From Filosporella fistucella (taxonomy: Eukaryota; Ascomycota; Leotiomycetes; Helotiales): 64,000 bases of DNA. The stretch's first letter is position 1, and every line of letters begins with the position of its first letter. The stretch is from the NCBI GenBank assembly GCA_030077755.1, contig JAQJZZ010000020.1, positions 248,001 through 312,000 on the forward strand, read 5' to 3'. Under the pieces are notes generated by a model that had not been told where the DNA came from, searched no databases, and was given only the letters and a program-made list of their open reading frames with translations. Made by a program: the position numbers and the translations under genes. Below are positions 22,976 to 35,102 of the stretch, one piece after another.

Positions 22976-24091
22976 ATGGGTTTCCTAGCTACATTTTTCT
23001 ATTCCCAATTCTTCGTTACCCTTCCTATACCAACCAAGCCTTTCACCGGCCAGACCATCATAGTGACAGGCTCCAACACCGGTCTCGGCCTCGAAGCAGC
23101 AAAACACTTCGTCCGTCTTTACGCCTCTCATGTCATTCTCGCCGTACGCACCACTTCTAAAGGCTTAGCCGCCAAACAAACAATCCAAGAACAATATCCT
23201 CCTGCTCAATATCCGACGAAGATTTCTGTCTGGCCACTAGATCTCAGTTCCTTCGCTTCAATCCAAGCTTTTGCGAAGCAAGTAGAGTCATTGGACAGAA
23301 TTGATGTTTTGCTCGAGAACGCAGGGATAATGACTAAGTATTGGACGGTGGAGGAGGGCATGGAGAAGCATATCCAGGTCAATGTTTTAGGAACGGAGAT
23401 GCTTGCATTGTTATGTTTGCCGAAATTGCAGGAGACGAGTAGGAAATTTAATGTGAAGCCCAGATTGTGTATCGTTGGTAGTGAGTTGTATGAGATAGCA
23501 AAATTTTCGGAGAGGAGCGCGGAGGATATTTTCGAGGAGTTGAATAGAGAGGAGAATTGGGGGAAGAGTGCGGGTGATAGGTATTTTCTCCTCCCTTTCC
23601 TTTTGGCATTCATGTCAGATCAAGAAGGATTTTAGTGCTAACTGAGATCAGATACGCTGTTTCCAAAGCTCTTCAAACCTTCTTCGTTCGAGAACTCGCA
23701 GAGCGCATCGATAAGTCCAGCAAGCCGAAAGTCATCGTCAACATTTTGAATCCAGGTGCTTGTTACTCTGATTTCGATCGAGAGTCTACTGGACTCGGCA
23801 GGGCTGTAATAACTTTTCTGAAATTCATCATTGCGAGAACTACAGAGGAGGGAGCTAGGACTTTGGTTGCTGCTGCTGAAGCTGGAGAGGAGACTCATGG
23901 GCAATATATGACTAATTGTAAAATTAGCAGGTGAGTTTGATTGTATAGGCTTGAGCGAGAAAGTACTGATTTACAATAGTGTATCGAGTTTGGTGACGAG
24001 TGCGGAAGGTGTTGCGTTGCAGAAGAAATTATGGGTTCAGACGTTGAAAAGGTTGGAAGATGTTCAGCCGGGATTGGAAGGTAATATTTGA
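22976..24091 (+). CDS. Short-chain dehydrogenase/reductase
   Basis: Exons 22976-23580, 23652-23930 and 23980-24091 give 331 residues. Introns are 71 nt (GTATTT..GATCAG) and 49 nt (GTGAGT..AATAG). The first junction creates RYAVSK, holding the catalytic Tyr203 and Lys207; without splicing the active site is lost. The NAD(P) loop TGSNTGLG is at 31-38, LLENAGIM follows, and NPGACYSDF comes after the active site. The first 20 residues are hydrophobic and could anchor the protein to a membrane. Family knowledge suggests an NADP-dependent reductase or dehydrogenase of lipid-like or secondary-metabolite substrates; no closer assignment is justified. There is no neighbouring pathway gene. Confidence 0.88.
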
Positions 24092-26033
24092 TTGTATTGG
24101 CGTTTGTCGTTGTATAATACGTGTGAAATTTCGAATAGGATCGAGTGTTTGGAGCCTCTTAATTCATTTGTTTTGAAACTAAACAACCTTAAAGGTCAAG
24201 CAAAAGCACGCATGATCCCGGTACCTCCCAATACTGGACCCCTCTACCCATCCTCAATTCCACTGATGGAAACTACCACCTCATTCCCAGCTCTACCCAT
24301 GACAGGTAGCAATGAGTAAGTAAACATAACTGCATCCTGCACCGTAAAAGGTTCGCTCAGCGGCTTCGCCGTTCATATACATCAAAATATCAAACATTCT
24401 GATACAAACAAAGATGAAAAGATTCAGAACCATGGTATCTTGTATCCATCCCTTCCGAGAGCAAAATATTCAAATCCAACGGAGAAAATCGAACGATTTC
24501 CCCTCACTTAAGAAATACTTCGCTGTACGGTTCCAGAACCTCAAATAGTTACGGACTTGGCTATCCATTCGGTTCGAAGTCAAGGAGCAGTAGAATGGAA
24601 GATAACATGAAGAAGATGCTGCGCCGTCGATATCTTGATGTATGGGAATTTGGTAAACGAATCGTCATGCCCAGCCCTACCATGATTGCCGCACGGGAGA
24701 GGCGTAGTTGGTGTAAGCCGGCGTTGGTCCGAGCAACTTGATTTGCTCGGTGATGCCTGTGCAAAGGAAACATACGAAAACGGATACTTATGCTCTGTTC
24801 CTTCAGGTACGGGAGACGGGGAGGTTGCCGGCAGAGGTGGATTTGAAAATATGATGAACTATGGCATGGACACAATTTGAAGTGCAGAGTTTAGAGTTTA
24901 TTTAGGATTTTGAGTCATTACGGCGTTGGTATCATGTTATGAATGGACAAGAGAAATATATAGTGCGTTCTTATTTCCAAGTTTGAAGGGTTCAGTGGGA
25001 AAATCCAAGCATAAAAAGAGGTTTACAGAAAAGATTGTCGTTTTCTACATGTGTTACAAAAGATTCAAATGAACCAAAGAAAAATAAACCGCTTCAAAGT
25101 ATGAACCAGACCGACGTCCTTACGAGCCTGATATTTTAAGTCTGTACGATTAGGGCCAAATGGTACAAGGTGCGCCTTATAAAAATCTCAAATATTCTAA
25201 TAGCTTACTAATTCCGTACAATACTTGGAATATATAAGTACTGCTTTCGTATAAGTTAGTATAGCTAAGATTAAGTTTTTGGAGCTATTTAGTCGGACTT
25301 AATTGTCCTTGGGGATTTGGAGTTTGAGAAAGGCCAATGGCGCATAGACTTACAATATTGAGCTCGTTATACCCCACTCCTCGATTACATATGAGGCGTG
25401 TGAAACTGCGCAATGTTTCCTCGGTCCTTGCAACATCTGAGAGCGTGCCAAGTATATAGGCACATATATATATTCACGATTCCAAGACCTCGGATTGATA
25501 GACAAATGTAGAAACCATACATCTCACCTGACCAACCTAACCCATCAACATGACTCGACCTTATTTCCAACCTCCGCGTCAACGACCAAAACACCTCGGC
25601 CATAAACCCGAGGAATTTCTCCAATTCGTGCGCCTATCTCATATTCCGGGGAAGCCGGGGGACTCGGGGAACCAGCTTCCCCACAGGTTCAACTAGACCC
25701 TGCATTTCGGTACATTTACCATTTACCATTTTACCCCTCACCCGCACTTTCAGATTATACTTCCGTCAACATCGTGTTCGTTGCGTGGCAATGCCGATCG
25801 AGGTACCATCGCCGAGCTAAAGATGACGGATTGGTGGGATATATTCGAAGGTTTGCGATATTGAGAAATGACCGAGATGAGAACCCGGATTGGAGCGCAT
25901 GGTTTGTGGGGTTGTGGTTGGAGATGGGGAAAAAGATTGTGATATAAGGATGGTGCTGGAGCTATGATATGAGGTAGGAAATTTCTCTTTTTTCCAAGTT
26001 AAATCATTTCTTTGGTCAATTGCATATATTCGC
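24092..26033. other. Gene-poor region of about 1.9 kb
   Basis: Promoter side of the GH43 gene. Short ORFs (24561-24880, 25385-25624) have no domain or signal peptide and no spliced model could be built. The middle part, about 24.9-25.35 kb, is AT-rich. Nothing definite is seen. Confidence 0.4.
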
Positions 26034-28073
26034 ATGATGCATTTGTCCTTTCTCTCAGCAGCAACAGCTGTCCTGAGCTGCTCTAGCTTGGTATCAAGTC
26101 TTACTCTGTCCAATCCATTGTCCTCCACGAGCCGTCGCTCAACAGCAGCGGAAGAATATGAAGCATATGCCTTCCTCTACTTTACCGGCAGCACCATCGC
26201 CGGCGAGAAAATTTACCTTGCAGCTAGTGATGGCAACGATGCATTAAATTGGAACACTCTCAACGCCGGACAACCAATCCTCACCTCGACACTCGGCACA
26301 AAAGGTCTACGAGACCCCTTCATAATCCGTTCGCACGACGGCAGCAAATTCTATCTTCTAGCAACTGATCTCTCAATTGGCTCTGGTACTAGTTGGGGAG
26401 ACTCAGTCAAGACTGGGAGTCGATATCTCGAAATCTGGGAATCAAATGATTTGATTTCATGGTCAGCACAAAGACATGTTTTGGTTTCACCTCCTACAGC
26501 TGGTAATACATGGGCACCAGAAGCATACTACGATGATGATATCGGTCAATATGTAGTATTTTGGGCCAGCGATCTATACTCAGAATCAGACACAGCTCAT
26601 ACAGGATCATCATATCAACGAATGTTAATCAGCAAGACGAGCGATTTCATCACTTTCAGTACGCCGGAAATATGGCAGGATGCAGGAACCGCAAGGATCG
26701 ATTCGACTGTTATACAAGAAGATGGGGTGTATTATCGGTTCACAAAGGACGAGGGAGCCGTTACAGGATGTGCTGATATCATTCAAGAGAGCTCTTCAGT
26801 CCTCCTCTCCAATCTCTCATCTTGGACTACAATCGCAAGCTGTATTGGGAAAAAAGCAGGAACCAGCGCAGTCGAAGGCCCTACTTCTTTCAAAGCCAAT
26901 CCCAACGATGTCAACGGACAGAAATACTACCTCTTCGTAGACGAATACACAAGCCGAGGCTACATCCCTCTCGAGACCACAAATCTCACAAATCCAACCT
27001 GGAAAGTCTCTTCCTCATTCAACCTCCCCGCTTCACCCCGCCATGGAACCGTAATCCCCATTACAGCCGCCGAACTCTCAGCCATAACATCTCATTACGC
27101 CTCCAAAAAACGACAAGACACGGGCGCCACCGATTACACACTCGCTACATCCGGCTCACCCATCCTCCCAGGCCTATTCGCAGACCCAAATATCGCCATC
27201 TTCAACAAAAATTACTACATCTATGCCACCACCGACGGTTACTCAGGTTGGGGCGGAGACGTCTTCTACACCTGGTCCTCCCCCGATCTCCTAACCTGGA
27301 CACGTTCTTCCTCTCCTTTCCTCACCCTCAATGGAACAACAGGCAATGTTCCCTGGGCGACAGGAAACGCATGGGCGCCTACAATCACTGAGAAAGAAGG
27401 GGTATATTATTTCTATTTCTCCGGCCAAAACCCAACATACAACCGAAAAACAATCGGTGTAGCTACCTCTTCTTCCCCTTCTGGTCCATTCAAAGCAGAA
27501 GAGAAAGCAATGATAATAAACGGATCCCCTGAACCTCTTGTCTCAAATCAAGCTATAGATCCCTGCGCCTTCCACGATCCGGTATCAGGGAAATATTATC
27601 TCTTCTGGGGTAATGGCGTAGCTCTAATGGGAGAACTGAATGAAGATCTGAAGAGCATGAAATGGGATTCCGTACGCGCTATTACTGCGAATCTTACCTC
27701 TTTCCGCGAAGGCACCTTCGTAGTTTACCGCCAGGGGCTCTACCATCTCACATACAGCATTGACGATACCGGCTCGGCGAACTATCGCGTTGGCTACGCC
27801 ACGGCGACATCTGTGTATGGGCCATGGACGTATAGAGGAGTAGTGTTGCAAAAGAGAGAGGATTTGGGAATACTGGCCACGGGTCATGATAGTATGGTGC
27901 AGGTACCTGGCAGCGATGAGTGGTATATGGCGTATCACCGCTTTCAGATACCCGGAGGGAATGGGACGTTTAGGGAGACGTGTTTGGATAGGGTGGAGTG
28001 GGATGTAGATACTGGGTTTATGAAGGAGGTTATACCTACGTTGGAGGGGGTGGTAGGGAGGGTAATTAGTTAG
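26034..28073 (+). CDS. Secreted tandem GH43-type glycoside hydrolase
   Basis: Intronless frame of 679 residues. A signal peptide covers about 1-22, followed by a dibasic RR at 34-35 that may end a propeptide. Two five-bladed beta-propeller GH43-like domains follow, about 44-350 and 372-679. The C-terminal domain has the expected acid triad: Asp384 in LFADPNIA, Asp509 in QAIDPCAF and Glu559 in SFREGTF. The N-terminal domain has a similar trio: Asp94 in LRDPFI, Asp223 in ARIDST and Glu281 in AVEGPT. GH43 enzymes cleave alpha-arabinofuranosyl or beta-xylosyl links in plant cell-wall arabinan and arabinoxylan; specificity cannot be set here. A KKR sequence at 358-360 lies between the domains, where Kex2-type cleavage could separate them. 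Several N-glycosylation sites are present. Confidence 0.9.
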   Translation: MMHLSFLSAATAVLSCSSLVSSLTLSNPLSSTSRRSTAAEEYEAYAFLYFTGSTIAGEKIYLAASDGNDALNWNTLNAGQPILTSTLGTKGLRDPFIIRSHDGSKFYLLATDLSIGSGTSWGDSVKTGSRYLEIWESNDLISWSAQRHVLVSPPTAGNTWAPEAYYDDDIGQYVVFWASDLYSESDTAHTGSSYQRMLISKTSDFITFSTPEIWQDAGTARIDSTVIQEDGVYYRFTKDEGAVTGCADIIQESSSVLLSNLSSWTTIASCIGKKAGTSAVEGPTSFKANPNDVNGQKYYLFVDEYTSRGYIPLETTNLTNPTWKVSSSFNLPASPRHGTVIPITAAELSAITSHYASKKRQDTGATDYTLATSGSPILPGLFADPNIAIFNKNYYIYATTDGYSGWGGDVFYTWSSPDLLTWTRSSSPFLTLNGTTGNVPWATGNAWAPTITEKEGVYYFYFSGQNPTYNRKTIGVATSSSPSGPFKAEEKAMIINGSPEPLVSNQAIDPCAFHDPVSGKYYLFWGNGVALMGELNEDLKSMKWDSVRAITANLTSFREGTFVVYRQGLYHLTYSIDDTGSANYRVGYATATSVYGPWTYRGVVLQKREDLGILATGHDSMVQVPGSDEWYMAYHRFQIPGGNGTFRETCLDRVEWDVDTGFMKEVIPTLEGVVGRVIS

Positions 28074-29194
28074 CGAGATGGGGGTTTGAGGAGAATATAG
28101 AAGTTTGAATGGATATTTTCTGAGATCACCACTTGTTCATCTGGTGTAACCAACCGTGTCTTGTATTATCTTCCAATGGATATATATGCACAGAAGTGAC
28201 CAGACCACACCATATTAACCCCAAAACCCCTCCTCCATCTCATCTTATCCAAACCCCCCTCCTAGCTCCACCTCCTCACTTCCACAACGCAATCCTTACC
28301 AAGGGCTCCTTTTAATTCCTGTCACCCTAAAAAGAACCATCCCATACCCTCCCCTCCCTAACACCCATATAGTCCACCATTCTCCCAAATTCCCAAACCT
28401 TTCCTCCCAATAATCCAATATCCAACTCCTCCCCATCCTCCCCTCCTCCTCCCACAAGCTCTAGAGTCTAGAAATAACTCTCTCTCGATATCACTACTTA
28501 TATACCTAAATTCCTAAATACCATACCGTCAGTACATATCTATCCACCCATCCGGCTAGTCGGCCTCCACGGCAGTGGCCCCCGGAGGGCCAGCGGAGCG
28601 TCATTTGGTTGATTGCGAGAGGGAGGTAGAGGTGGACGGAGCGCTGACTCTGGTAAGAATAGCGAGGACTTCAAGTGAAATGAGGAGGATGGATGGATGG
28701 ATGGAAAGAAGCAAGATGTGAGGATTGAGTGTTCTTGTTACGAGAATCTGACTGGCTACGTCTATGATCCTTACCGGATTGAAGAAAAAAGAAAAATGGG
28801 GGGAAGAGAATATATCAATCAAACAGACGAAATGTTGTACAGTACAAGTACATCAGGTATAAAGCACGAGGTGGGTAATAAGGTGTGTGAGTGTAGGGAG
28901 GGGGGACCTTGATCTTGGGATAGAGATAGAAATAATTATTCTTATTTTCAACGCAATAACTCCCTTATAATGCAGCAGTATTTCCTTCCTTCCTTCCATC
29001 CTTCCAAACCTGTTCCAAGGCACGCAGATAGTGAACATATATACAAGCTCCAATCTCAATCCTTATTCTCCAAAGAGAATTTCGCTCCTGCTCCTCAGAT
29101 ACAGGTTATTTTTCACCACATTATATACGCAGCCACCTTAGATCACATCTCAGCTACTAAGGCTTGCTCTCAACTTCTCATCCTCTATGTACCT
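28074..29194. other. Convergent intergenic region with strong strand-biased pyrimidine tract
   Basis: Spacer between two genes meeting tail to tail. From about 28205 to 28450 the plus strand is dominated by C, T and A with very few G, an unusual strand asymmetry outside coding sequence. A short GGAT array occurs near 28686-28703 and a TTCC array near 28980-29005. ORFs here are not convincing. Confidence 0.5.
28980..29006. repeat. TTCC microsatellite-like tract
   Basis: The plus strand shows repeated TTCC units with one interruption (TTCCTTCCTTCCTTCCATCC) just outside the 3' end of the Gut2 gene. A simple-sequence tract with no inferred function. Confidence 0.7.
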
Positions 29195-31414
29195 CTAATT
29201 CTCAGCTCTACTCCCCGGCTTTAACATGGGTGAACCCTTCTTATCGCTCTCTAACTCATCATTCGGCTGGTCATGTCTCGAGTACATCTTATACTCGATT
29301 GAGTCCTTGAAGCTCAGCTGTCCGGACTCGACTTGTTTTCTCGTGGCTTGAAGCTTGGATTTAGGGAGACCCATTGATTCAAGGAATTTGACGGCTGTTG
29401 GGGGCGAGGTTAGTTGTGTTTTGGATTATTTGGGAGGGGACACGGGAGAGAATGAAGAGGGAGTCTTACTATCTTTCCATTCAACTTCCTTTCTCTTACT
29501 ATCCCACTTCAGCTCGCTAGCCATGATATCAATAACCTTCGGCAGCGCCTCCAATGCAGCTTGAGCATTCAAAAACGCCAATCTGGTTCTCCGGGCCAAA
29601 ACATCCACAGCAGTTTGCGCATACTCGTGACGAACAGCATAGCGAACCTCGCCATCGATGAATGGATACAGAGGGCTGATTCTCTCTCCTCGAACAGGGA
29701 AACGTTGTTCAGTTGGAGAGCTGAGAGCTGCTACTGTCCACGCACGGTCACCATAGGATTCGGTAAGATGTTTCGCGACATCAGTTTCGACGCCGAAATG
29801 TTGGATGAGATTGATGAAGAGTGTCTTCGAGAAACCGTGAGCACCGACCAATTTCACTTGGTGGGTTTGACACGAGCCATCAAGTCTAGCTCCATCATCT
29901 ACTTGTTCTGTTCCGCTGACATCTGGAGCGTTGGGGTGTGGTCTTGGTTGGAGTTTGAAAACAGAGATGGCTTCATCAACAGCTTCTTCAGCCATTTGAC
30001 GATAGGTTGTCCATTTTCCTCCAGCGCATGTAAGAAGTCCTGATTCGGAGACGTTGATGAGATGGTTTCGGACAAGTGATTCAGTGTTTTTAGCAGCTGG
30101 GTCTTTGACCAAAGGTCTGATTCCAGACCATGCTGCTAGTACATCACCACGGCGGACATTGATATCTGGAGAAAGGTAGTGGCGGATTTCGGATAGAATC
30201 CAATCGATCTCCTCTTCCTTTGCGATTGGGTTTTGTGCAATAGGACAAGGTGAGTCGGTGGTTCCGGCAATGGTATTTCCTTGCCATGGAAGGAAGAAAA
30301 TGACACGTCCGTCAGAGGTTTTGGGATCAATGAGACCCATTTTTTGCGGACTGTAGTATCCAGGAAGTATCACATGTACACCAGAACTTGGCGACACAAT
30401 TTCTTTGACACCCGCCTCGTCCATTTTCCGGATACCGTCGGTGAAAGGTCCGGTTGCATTGATGATACCTCTGGCACGAATGACGAATTCATCTGGCTTT
30501 TTTCCATCCTTCTCTTGTACCAAATCTCGTACACGAGCTCCACAGAGCTTTCCATTCTCATCCTTCTCCAATCCAGTGACCTCGATGTGATTGACAACTG
30601 TAGATCCGTACAACGCTGCAGTCATAGCCAGCGAGACATTCATTCGCGAATCATTGTGCGCTCCATCGTAGTATACCAAAGCACCAACCAAATTCTCCTT
30701 CTTCAGCATGGGAAATGCGTCCAAAGCCTTACTCCTGGTTAGGAAGTAAGAAGTCTCGATTCCTTCTGAACCAGCCAAGAAATCATAAGCTTTGGTTCCA
30801 GCCCAGTAATAAGGTGCCTTCCACCATTTATCCAATGGCAACATAATTGGCAACCACATTGACAAATGTGGTGCAGTGTCCAGGAAGTATTTCCGCTCTC
30901 TCAATGCCTCTTTCACCAACTTATACTGATTGTAATCCAATTCCCAAACAGCCTTCTCGAGATACCGCACACCACCATGTACCAATTTCGTAGATTTACT
31001 ACTTGTACCACTCGAGAAATCATCTCTCTCCACAACCGCAACCTTCAATCCACGGGTCGCAGCATCCAGCGCAATTCCTGCGCCTGTAGCTCCCGCTCCA
31101 ATTACCAACAAATCATATATATCGCTCTCGTTCTGCGGCGCGGCATCCTCGGTGCTCTTGAACAACGCATTTGTAACGCCCTTGTTCCCTCCACTCCTCT
31201 TCAGATCCGCAATCTGTTCTTCTCTACTCTTCACTTTTGGGAATCGAGGAGGTCGAAAGGAACCCCCTGCGCCGTAACCAGGCGGGCCCACGACCGCGGG
31301 GTCAGAACCGGGGATGTTGCGCGGACGGTAGGAGTAATAGAGGAAACCCCCTCCTACAGCGACAGCTCCAGTCGTGTAAAGAAGAGGTTTCGCAAGACGT
31401 TGTCGGAAAGCCAT
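29195..31414 (-). CDS. gut2: Mitochondrial FAD-dependent glycerol-3-phosphate dehydrogenase
   Basis: Two exons, 31414-29470 and 29394-29195, with a 75 nt intron (GTAAGA..AACAG), give 714 residues. Without the splice the protein would end in a non-conserved tail; with it the C terminus reads KDTVKFLESMGLPKSKL, then FKDSIEYKMYSRHD, as in fungal Gut2. A hydrophobic segment near 10-28 follows a basic N terminus, fitting import and inner-membrane anchoring. The FAD loop VIGAGATGAG is at 105-113 and HGGVRYLE at 146-153 matches the family signature. It oxidises glycerol 3-phosphate to dihydroxyacetone phosphate and passes electrons to ubiquinone, serving glycerol use and the G3P shuttle. It is a housekeeping gene, intact, and converges with the GH43 gene. 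Confidence 0.95.
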
Positions 31415-32804
31415 TGTTGATTATGAGGATGTAGGAAAGGAGGAGAGGAAGAGGAATTGAGCTCGACTTGGTGGGATGTGGAGAAATGGATTCTCCTCTC
31501 TAGGTGGATGCTAATGCAGATCAAGCCGCTTCTGAGTCGGCCAAGCAGTCTGACGATGGGAAAGTTTGGCGGATGGAATTCGAGTTTTTGAAAGGGTAGA
31601 AAAAGAATGAAAGAAGTGAGGATGCTCGAACTGTGCAAATTGCACAGATCAAGTGGGTGTTGAGCAGATGAAGTAGAGAAATAGAGAAGAGCGAAATAAT
31701 AAGACAAGACACTCAGCAAATATTGGCAGTGGAATGGATAACAGGGGAGCTCTATTGCTGTTGCAGCCCTTTCTACGACGGATCTGCCGGTGCATTAATC
31801 CGCCAATGAACAGCCTGAAATCGAGGCTAAGCTCGGTGTATTTCAGGGTAGATAGTCCGAGAGGATACACCGAGAGCGAGGCTTTGCTTTTTGTTGGTCT
31901 CAATTGAAAAGTCTCTGTTTGTCAGGTTGCATTTATTGTTTGGTTTCATGTTTATTCTTACTTATCATTTTACATATCTTTCAGTAGGAAGGTATTCCGA
32001 GCGGAACTGTTGTCTTGATATCAACTTTCTTGACTTGGAGTGTGCGATGATGACGCAATGGCCCAGCTTTGGGTGAGCATGTGGAGCGCAAAATTATTCT
32101 TGGCATCTCGCAGACTGTTATTCCACCCCCACGATAGTTTGTTTGCAAGGCAAGAACTAACGCTTGATATATGTTGCCAGACATAATTATCTATCACTTC
32201 CTATTAATTTACGCGCACATTTACTTTTACTCACTTGTAGCATGCTTAATTTGTTACTTGAATTGATATCTTTTGCTTCACAGAGAGACGGTCTATTCCT
32301 TACACAAAATGCAAATTTGAAATCATTTCACCAAACTAGAGCTGGCCCCAGACTTGAAATCTAGAGAAGCACAAGGAGGATTTATAACAGAGCTCTTCAT
32401 GGGAACTTTATTCTCATGTTTCTTGCAATTTCACATGAAGTCTGAGATTTTGTGTTGTCTTCGCATTCAGAATCCCGTTGTTTGAGTCAGCGCCAAGGAT
32501 GAGCGACTCGATTATCTTTTATATTTGATCTTACATTTTTATGCACTTCAAATGCCCTACTACGGGTTTAGTTCCCAGTTTTAATTCCCTATGCATTTTG
32601 AATATACGGCTGTCCCATTTTGGTCTTTACCTATAATGGCTGAGTCTGTCAGATGGTAAGCCACAATGTCGCATGAGTCATCTTTTGAGGCTGTATCATC
32701 GATCCTAGAAACCCTTTTTTTTGGCATATTAATCGACCTTCAAATCATTTGTACATTTTAGAGACTTGAGAACAGAGATTATTCGGATCAAAAGTTGAAT
32801 TGCG
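31415..32804. promoter_or_regulatory. Divergent intergenic region (gut2 / exonuclease)
   Basis: Both flanking genes start here and read away from each other, so two promoters share about 1.4 kb. ORFs within it are short and lack features. No particular operator recognised. Confidence 0.45.
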
Positions 32805-33794
32805 ATGGATAGCCTCAATAAGTCTCAGCCGAGTGTATCTGCTCCACCCGCGCAACATTACGACGACCAAAGCGAAAGCAGTGACTTGTCAAAACCTACG
32901 CCTAAAACACAACCGCAGCGCTACCAATACATATGTATCGTCGATTTCGAGGCATCAATATCTGAATCCGATGGCAAGCACGAGATGACCGAATTCCCAC
33001 TTATCCTTCTCTCCACCGCAACGCCATCACTAAAAGTCATCGACGAGTTCCACACTTTCATCCGTCCGCAACGCAACACTAAATTCAAAGCCCCGAAAGA
33101 CATCCCACAGCATGTATTCGAAGAAAGCCCTACATTCCCACAAGCATGGCACGATCTCCTTCAATTCCTAGCCCGTCACGGAGTGACAGAATCAAATGCT
33201 CTAGCAATCACATGCGGCGACTGGGATTTTCGAGCCATGCTTCCTACAGAACAGACACTCTATGGTATCAAGCCGATTCCGCTGTTCGAAAACTGGTGCA
33301 ATATCAAACACGCATTTACAGCATTCACGGGCAAGAAAGCTGACTCCATGGTACGCATGCTGAATATCATCGGGCAGCCACTCGTCGGTACACACCATAG
33401 TGGAATTGATGATGCTAGGAATATCGCCGGTATTGCACGTTGGTTATGCGATCAAGGACATGTATTTAAGATTACGAGCGATGGATCGGTAGATGAAGAT
33501 GCTTTGGCACGTCAGGGAGTGTTGCGACTAGAGAAAGAAGAGAAGACTAGGACAACGGAGAAAGCACGTATAGATAAGCTGGGTGCTGGAGCAATACCTC
33601 CAGATCAGATGTTCCGTACGGATGAGAGTTTTGCAGAATGGGACGAAGATGGGATTCCCTTGCGAATGGTGGACGGGACGATACTGTCGAAGAGTGCTAT
33701 CAATAAGAAGAGGAAAGTGTGGAGAGCGCAGAAAGTGTTGCATGAGAAGTATCTAGCGTGGAAACAGACTGAGGGAGAGAGCGAAAAGGGGTAA
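32805..33794 (+). CDS. ERI-1/3'hExo-like DEDDh exonuclease
   Basis: Intronless, 329 residues. The exonuclease domain spans about 42-215. Motif ExoI is IVDFEA (Asp47, Glu49), ExoII is GDWDFRAM (Asp141), and ExoIII is HHSGIDDARNIAGIARWL (His198, Asp203), the DEDDh set of the ERI-1 group. These 3'-5' exonucleases trim RNA ends; relatives act on histone mRNA, 5.8S rRNA 3' ends or small RNAs. There is no SAP domain in front; the first 40 residues are polar and likely disordered. The last 110 residues are charged and hold an RxDE..EWDEDGIP segment of unknown role. The start is the first in-frame ATG. All catalytic residues are present, so activity is likely. Confidence 0.88.
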   Translation: MDSLNKSQPSVSAPPAQHYDDQSESSDLSKPTPKTQPQRYQYICIVDFEASISESDGKHEMTEFPLILLSTATPSLKVIDEFHTFIRPQRNTKFKAPKDIPQHVFEESPTFPQAWHDLLQFLARHGVTESNALAITCGDWDFRAMLPTEQTLYGIKPIPLFENWCNIKHAFTAFTGKKADSMVRMLNIIGQPLVGTHHSGIDDARNIAGIARWLCDQGHVFKITSDGSVDEDALARQGVLRLEKEEKTRTTEKARIDKLGAGAIPPDQMFRTDESFAEWDEDGIPLRMVDGTILSKSAINKKRKVWRAQKVLHEKYLAWKQTEGESEKG

Positions 33795-34018
33795 AAAGCA
33801 GAATTACACCTGCGGGACACCTAGTCTACTAGATTTTGTTCGCTAAAAGTAATCTAAGTAAATATGTGAGTGATTTTAAGCGTTCCGAATCACAGGTAAT
33901 GTCTGAAAGATTTAATTCCCCAAACATTAAAGCTGACATTCTTCTTACTGTGCAATCTACATTCCTCCTCAATCATCAAACACCTCTAAATGTCCCAGGA
34001 CATCTATCCCTCCCTCCC

Positions 34019-34532
34019 TCACTCCTCCCTTACGCCCCTAACCCCCTGCTCACCCCAAAGCACATCAAACAACTCCTCACTCCTCTTACTATCCACAAAC
34101 TCAGTCATCTTCCTAATCCTCTCTCCTCCATCCTCAAACTCAAAAACCAACATATATTCCTGTCCATACGTCCCCCTTCCCCTCTCCGTATCCCCAAGCG
34201 AAGTAGCATACATAACAATCTTATTCCCCTTCTCGTCTTCGATGATATCATGGATAGTGATGCGGAAATTAGAGACCTTTGTGGATATTATAGACCACAT
34301 TTTTAGGTAGAGAGAGTTGGTCATGGGGGTGTGTCCTAAGGATGCTTTAAATTGGGGGAGGATTAGTAGGGGAGGGAGAAGGGGAGGGAGAAATACAGGG
34401 GATTATGGTTGAGATGCAATCTTCTGTTCGCAAAGCCATGATGGCGTCGATAGACCAGTCTTCGTAGGCTTTTATGATTGCTAGTGCTGTTTTGCGGCGG
34501 GTGGATATTGGTTCGGGGGTTGTGGTTGACAT
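34019..34532 (-). CDS. NTF2/SnoaL-like small protein
   Basis: Exons 34532-34397 and 34344-34019 (intron of 52 nt, GTATTT..TTTAAAG) join to 153 residues. The junction gives ISTIIPSSLGHTPMTN, which matches the pattern of fungal SnoaL-like proteins: a helix with AYEDWSIDAIMALR, then an xSLGxxPM turn, then beta strands including ITIHDIIEDEKGNKIVMYA and EYMLVFEFEDG. The fold is a cone-shaped alpha+beta barrel seen in ketosteroid isomerases, polyketide cyclases and many proteins of unknown role. No catalytic residues can be named. It lies alone between the exonuclease and an orphan gene. Confidence 0.8.
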
Positions 34533-35102
34533 TTTGCACGTGATTTTGATGGGAAGTTGTAAGATGGAAATGAAATTATTCTTGGGGTTGGATGGAGGTA
34601 GATGTGAGATGAAATTATGTGGTGATATAGTTTGTTAATATATAACAAAGTTCTGGTTGGAAAGTAGAAATATGAACTGCCGTCAAGAATCCGGTCTTAA
34701 CCGCCGATGTGGGGAAAGGCTAACCTGAATAGGGGTTTGTGACCACGATCTCTCGTTGAAATGCATGCAGGTTTGAGGCGTAGAATAGTTTGATGGTGTA
34801 GTTTAAACTGAAGGTTCTTTGATATACTTAGAGGGAAAACATTGCTATTGCTTTTGAGGGTTCAAGTCAAAGGTCGTCTGCGACCATGCCTTGGACTGGT
34901 TCTATGCTTGTTATCCAGTATTTTTCGCATCATTCATAATTTCAAATTGGTTGTGACCATAATTCTCCTTCTATCCCCATTCGGCGTCTTACAGGATATC
35001 CAAGAGCCGCTCACTGCTCTCTGTTGCCTCCATAGCTCCCCCGCGCTTCAGACTCCTGCTATTTCACGAAATCCTCCAACTCAATGGTACGAGCCGTGAG
35101 AC
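34533..35102. other. Intergenic region
   Basis: About 0.57 kb upstream of the NTF2-like gene. No conserved ORF or element seen. Confidence 0.45.

Noticed and set aside
26822..27391. 189-codon second frame inside the GH43 gene
   Set aside because: Arg/His-rich shadow of the intact GH43 frame with no features of its own.
29561..31420. Several plus-strand frames of 150-184 codons
   Set aside because: Antisense to gut2, whose frame is conserved from end to end.
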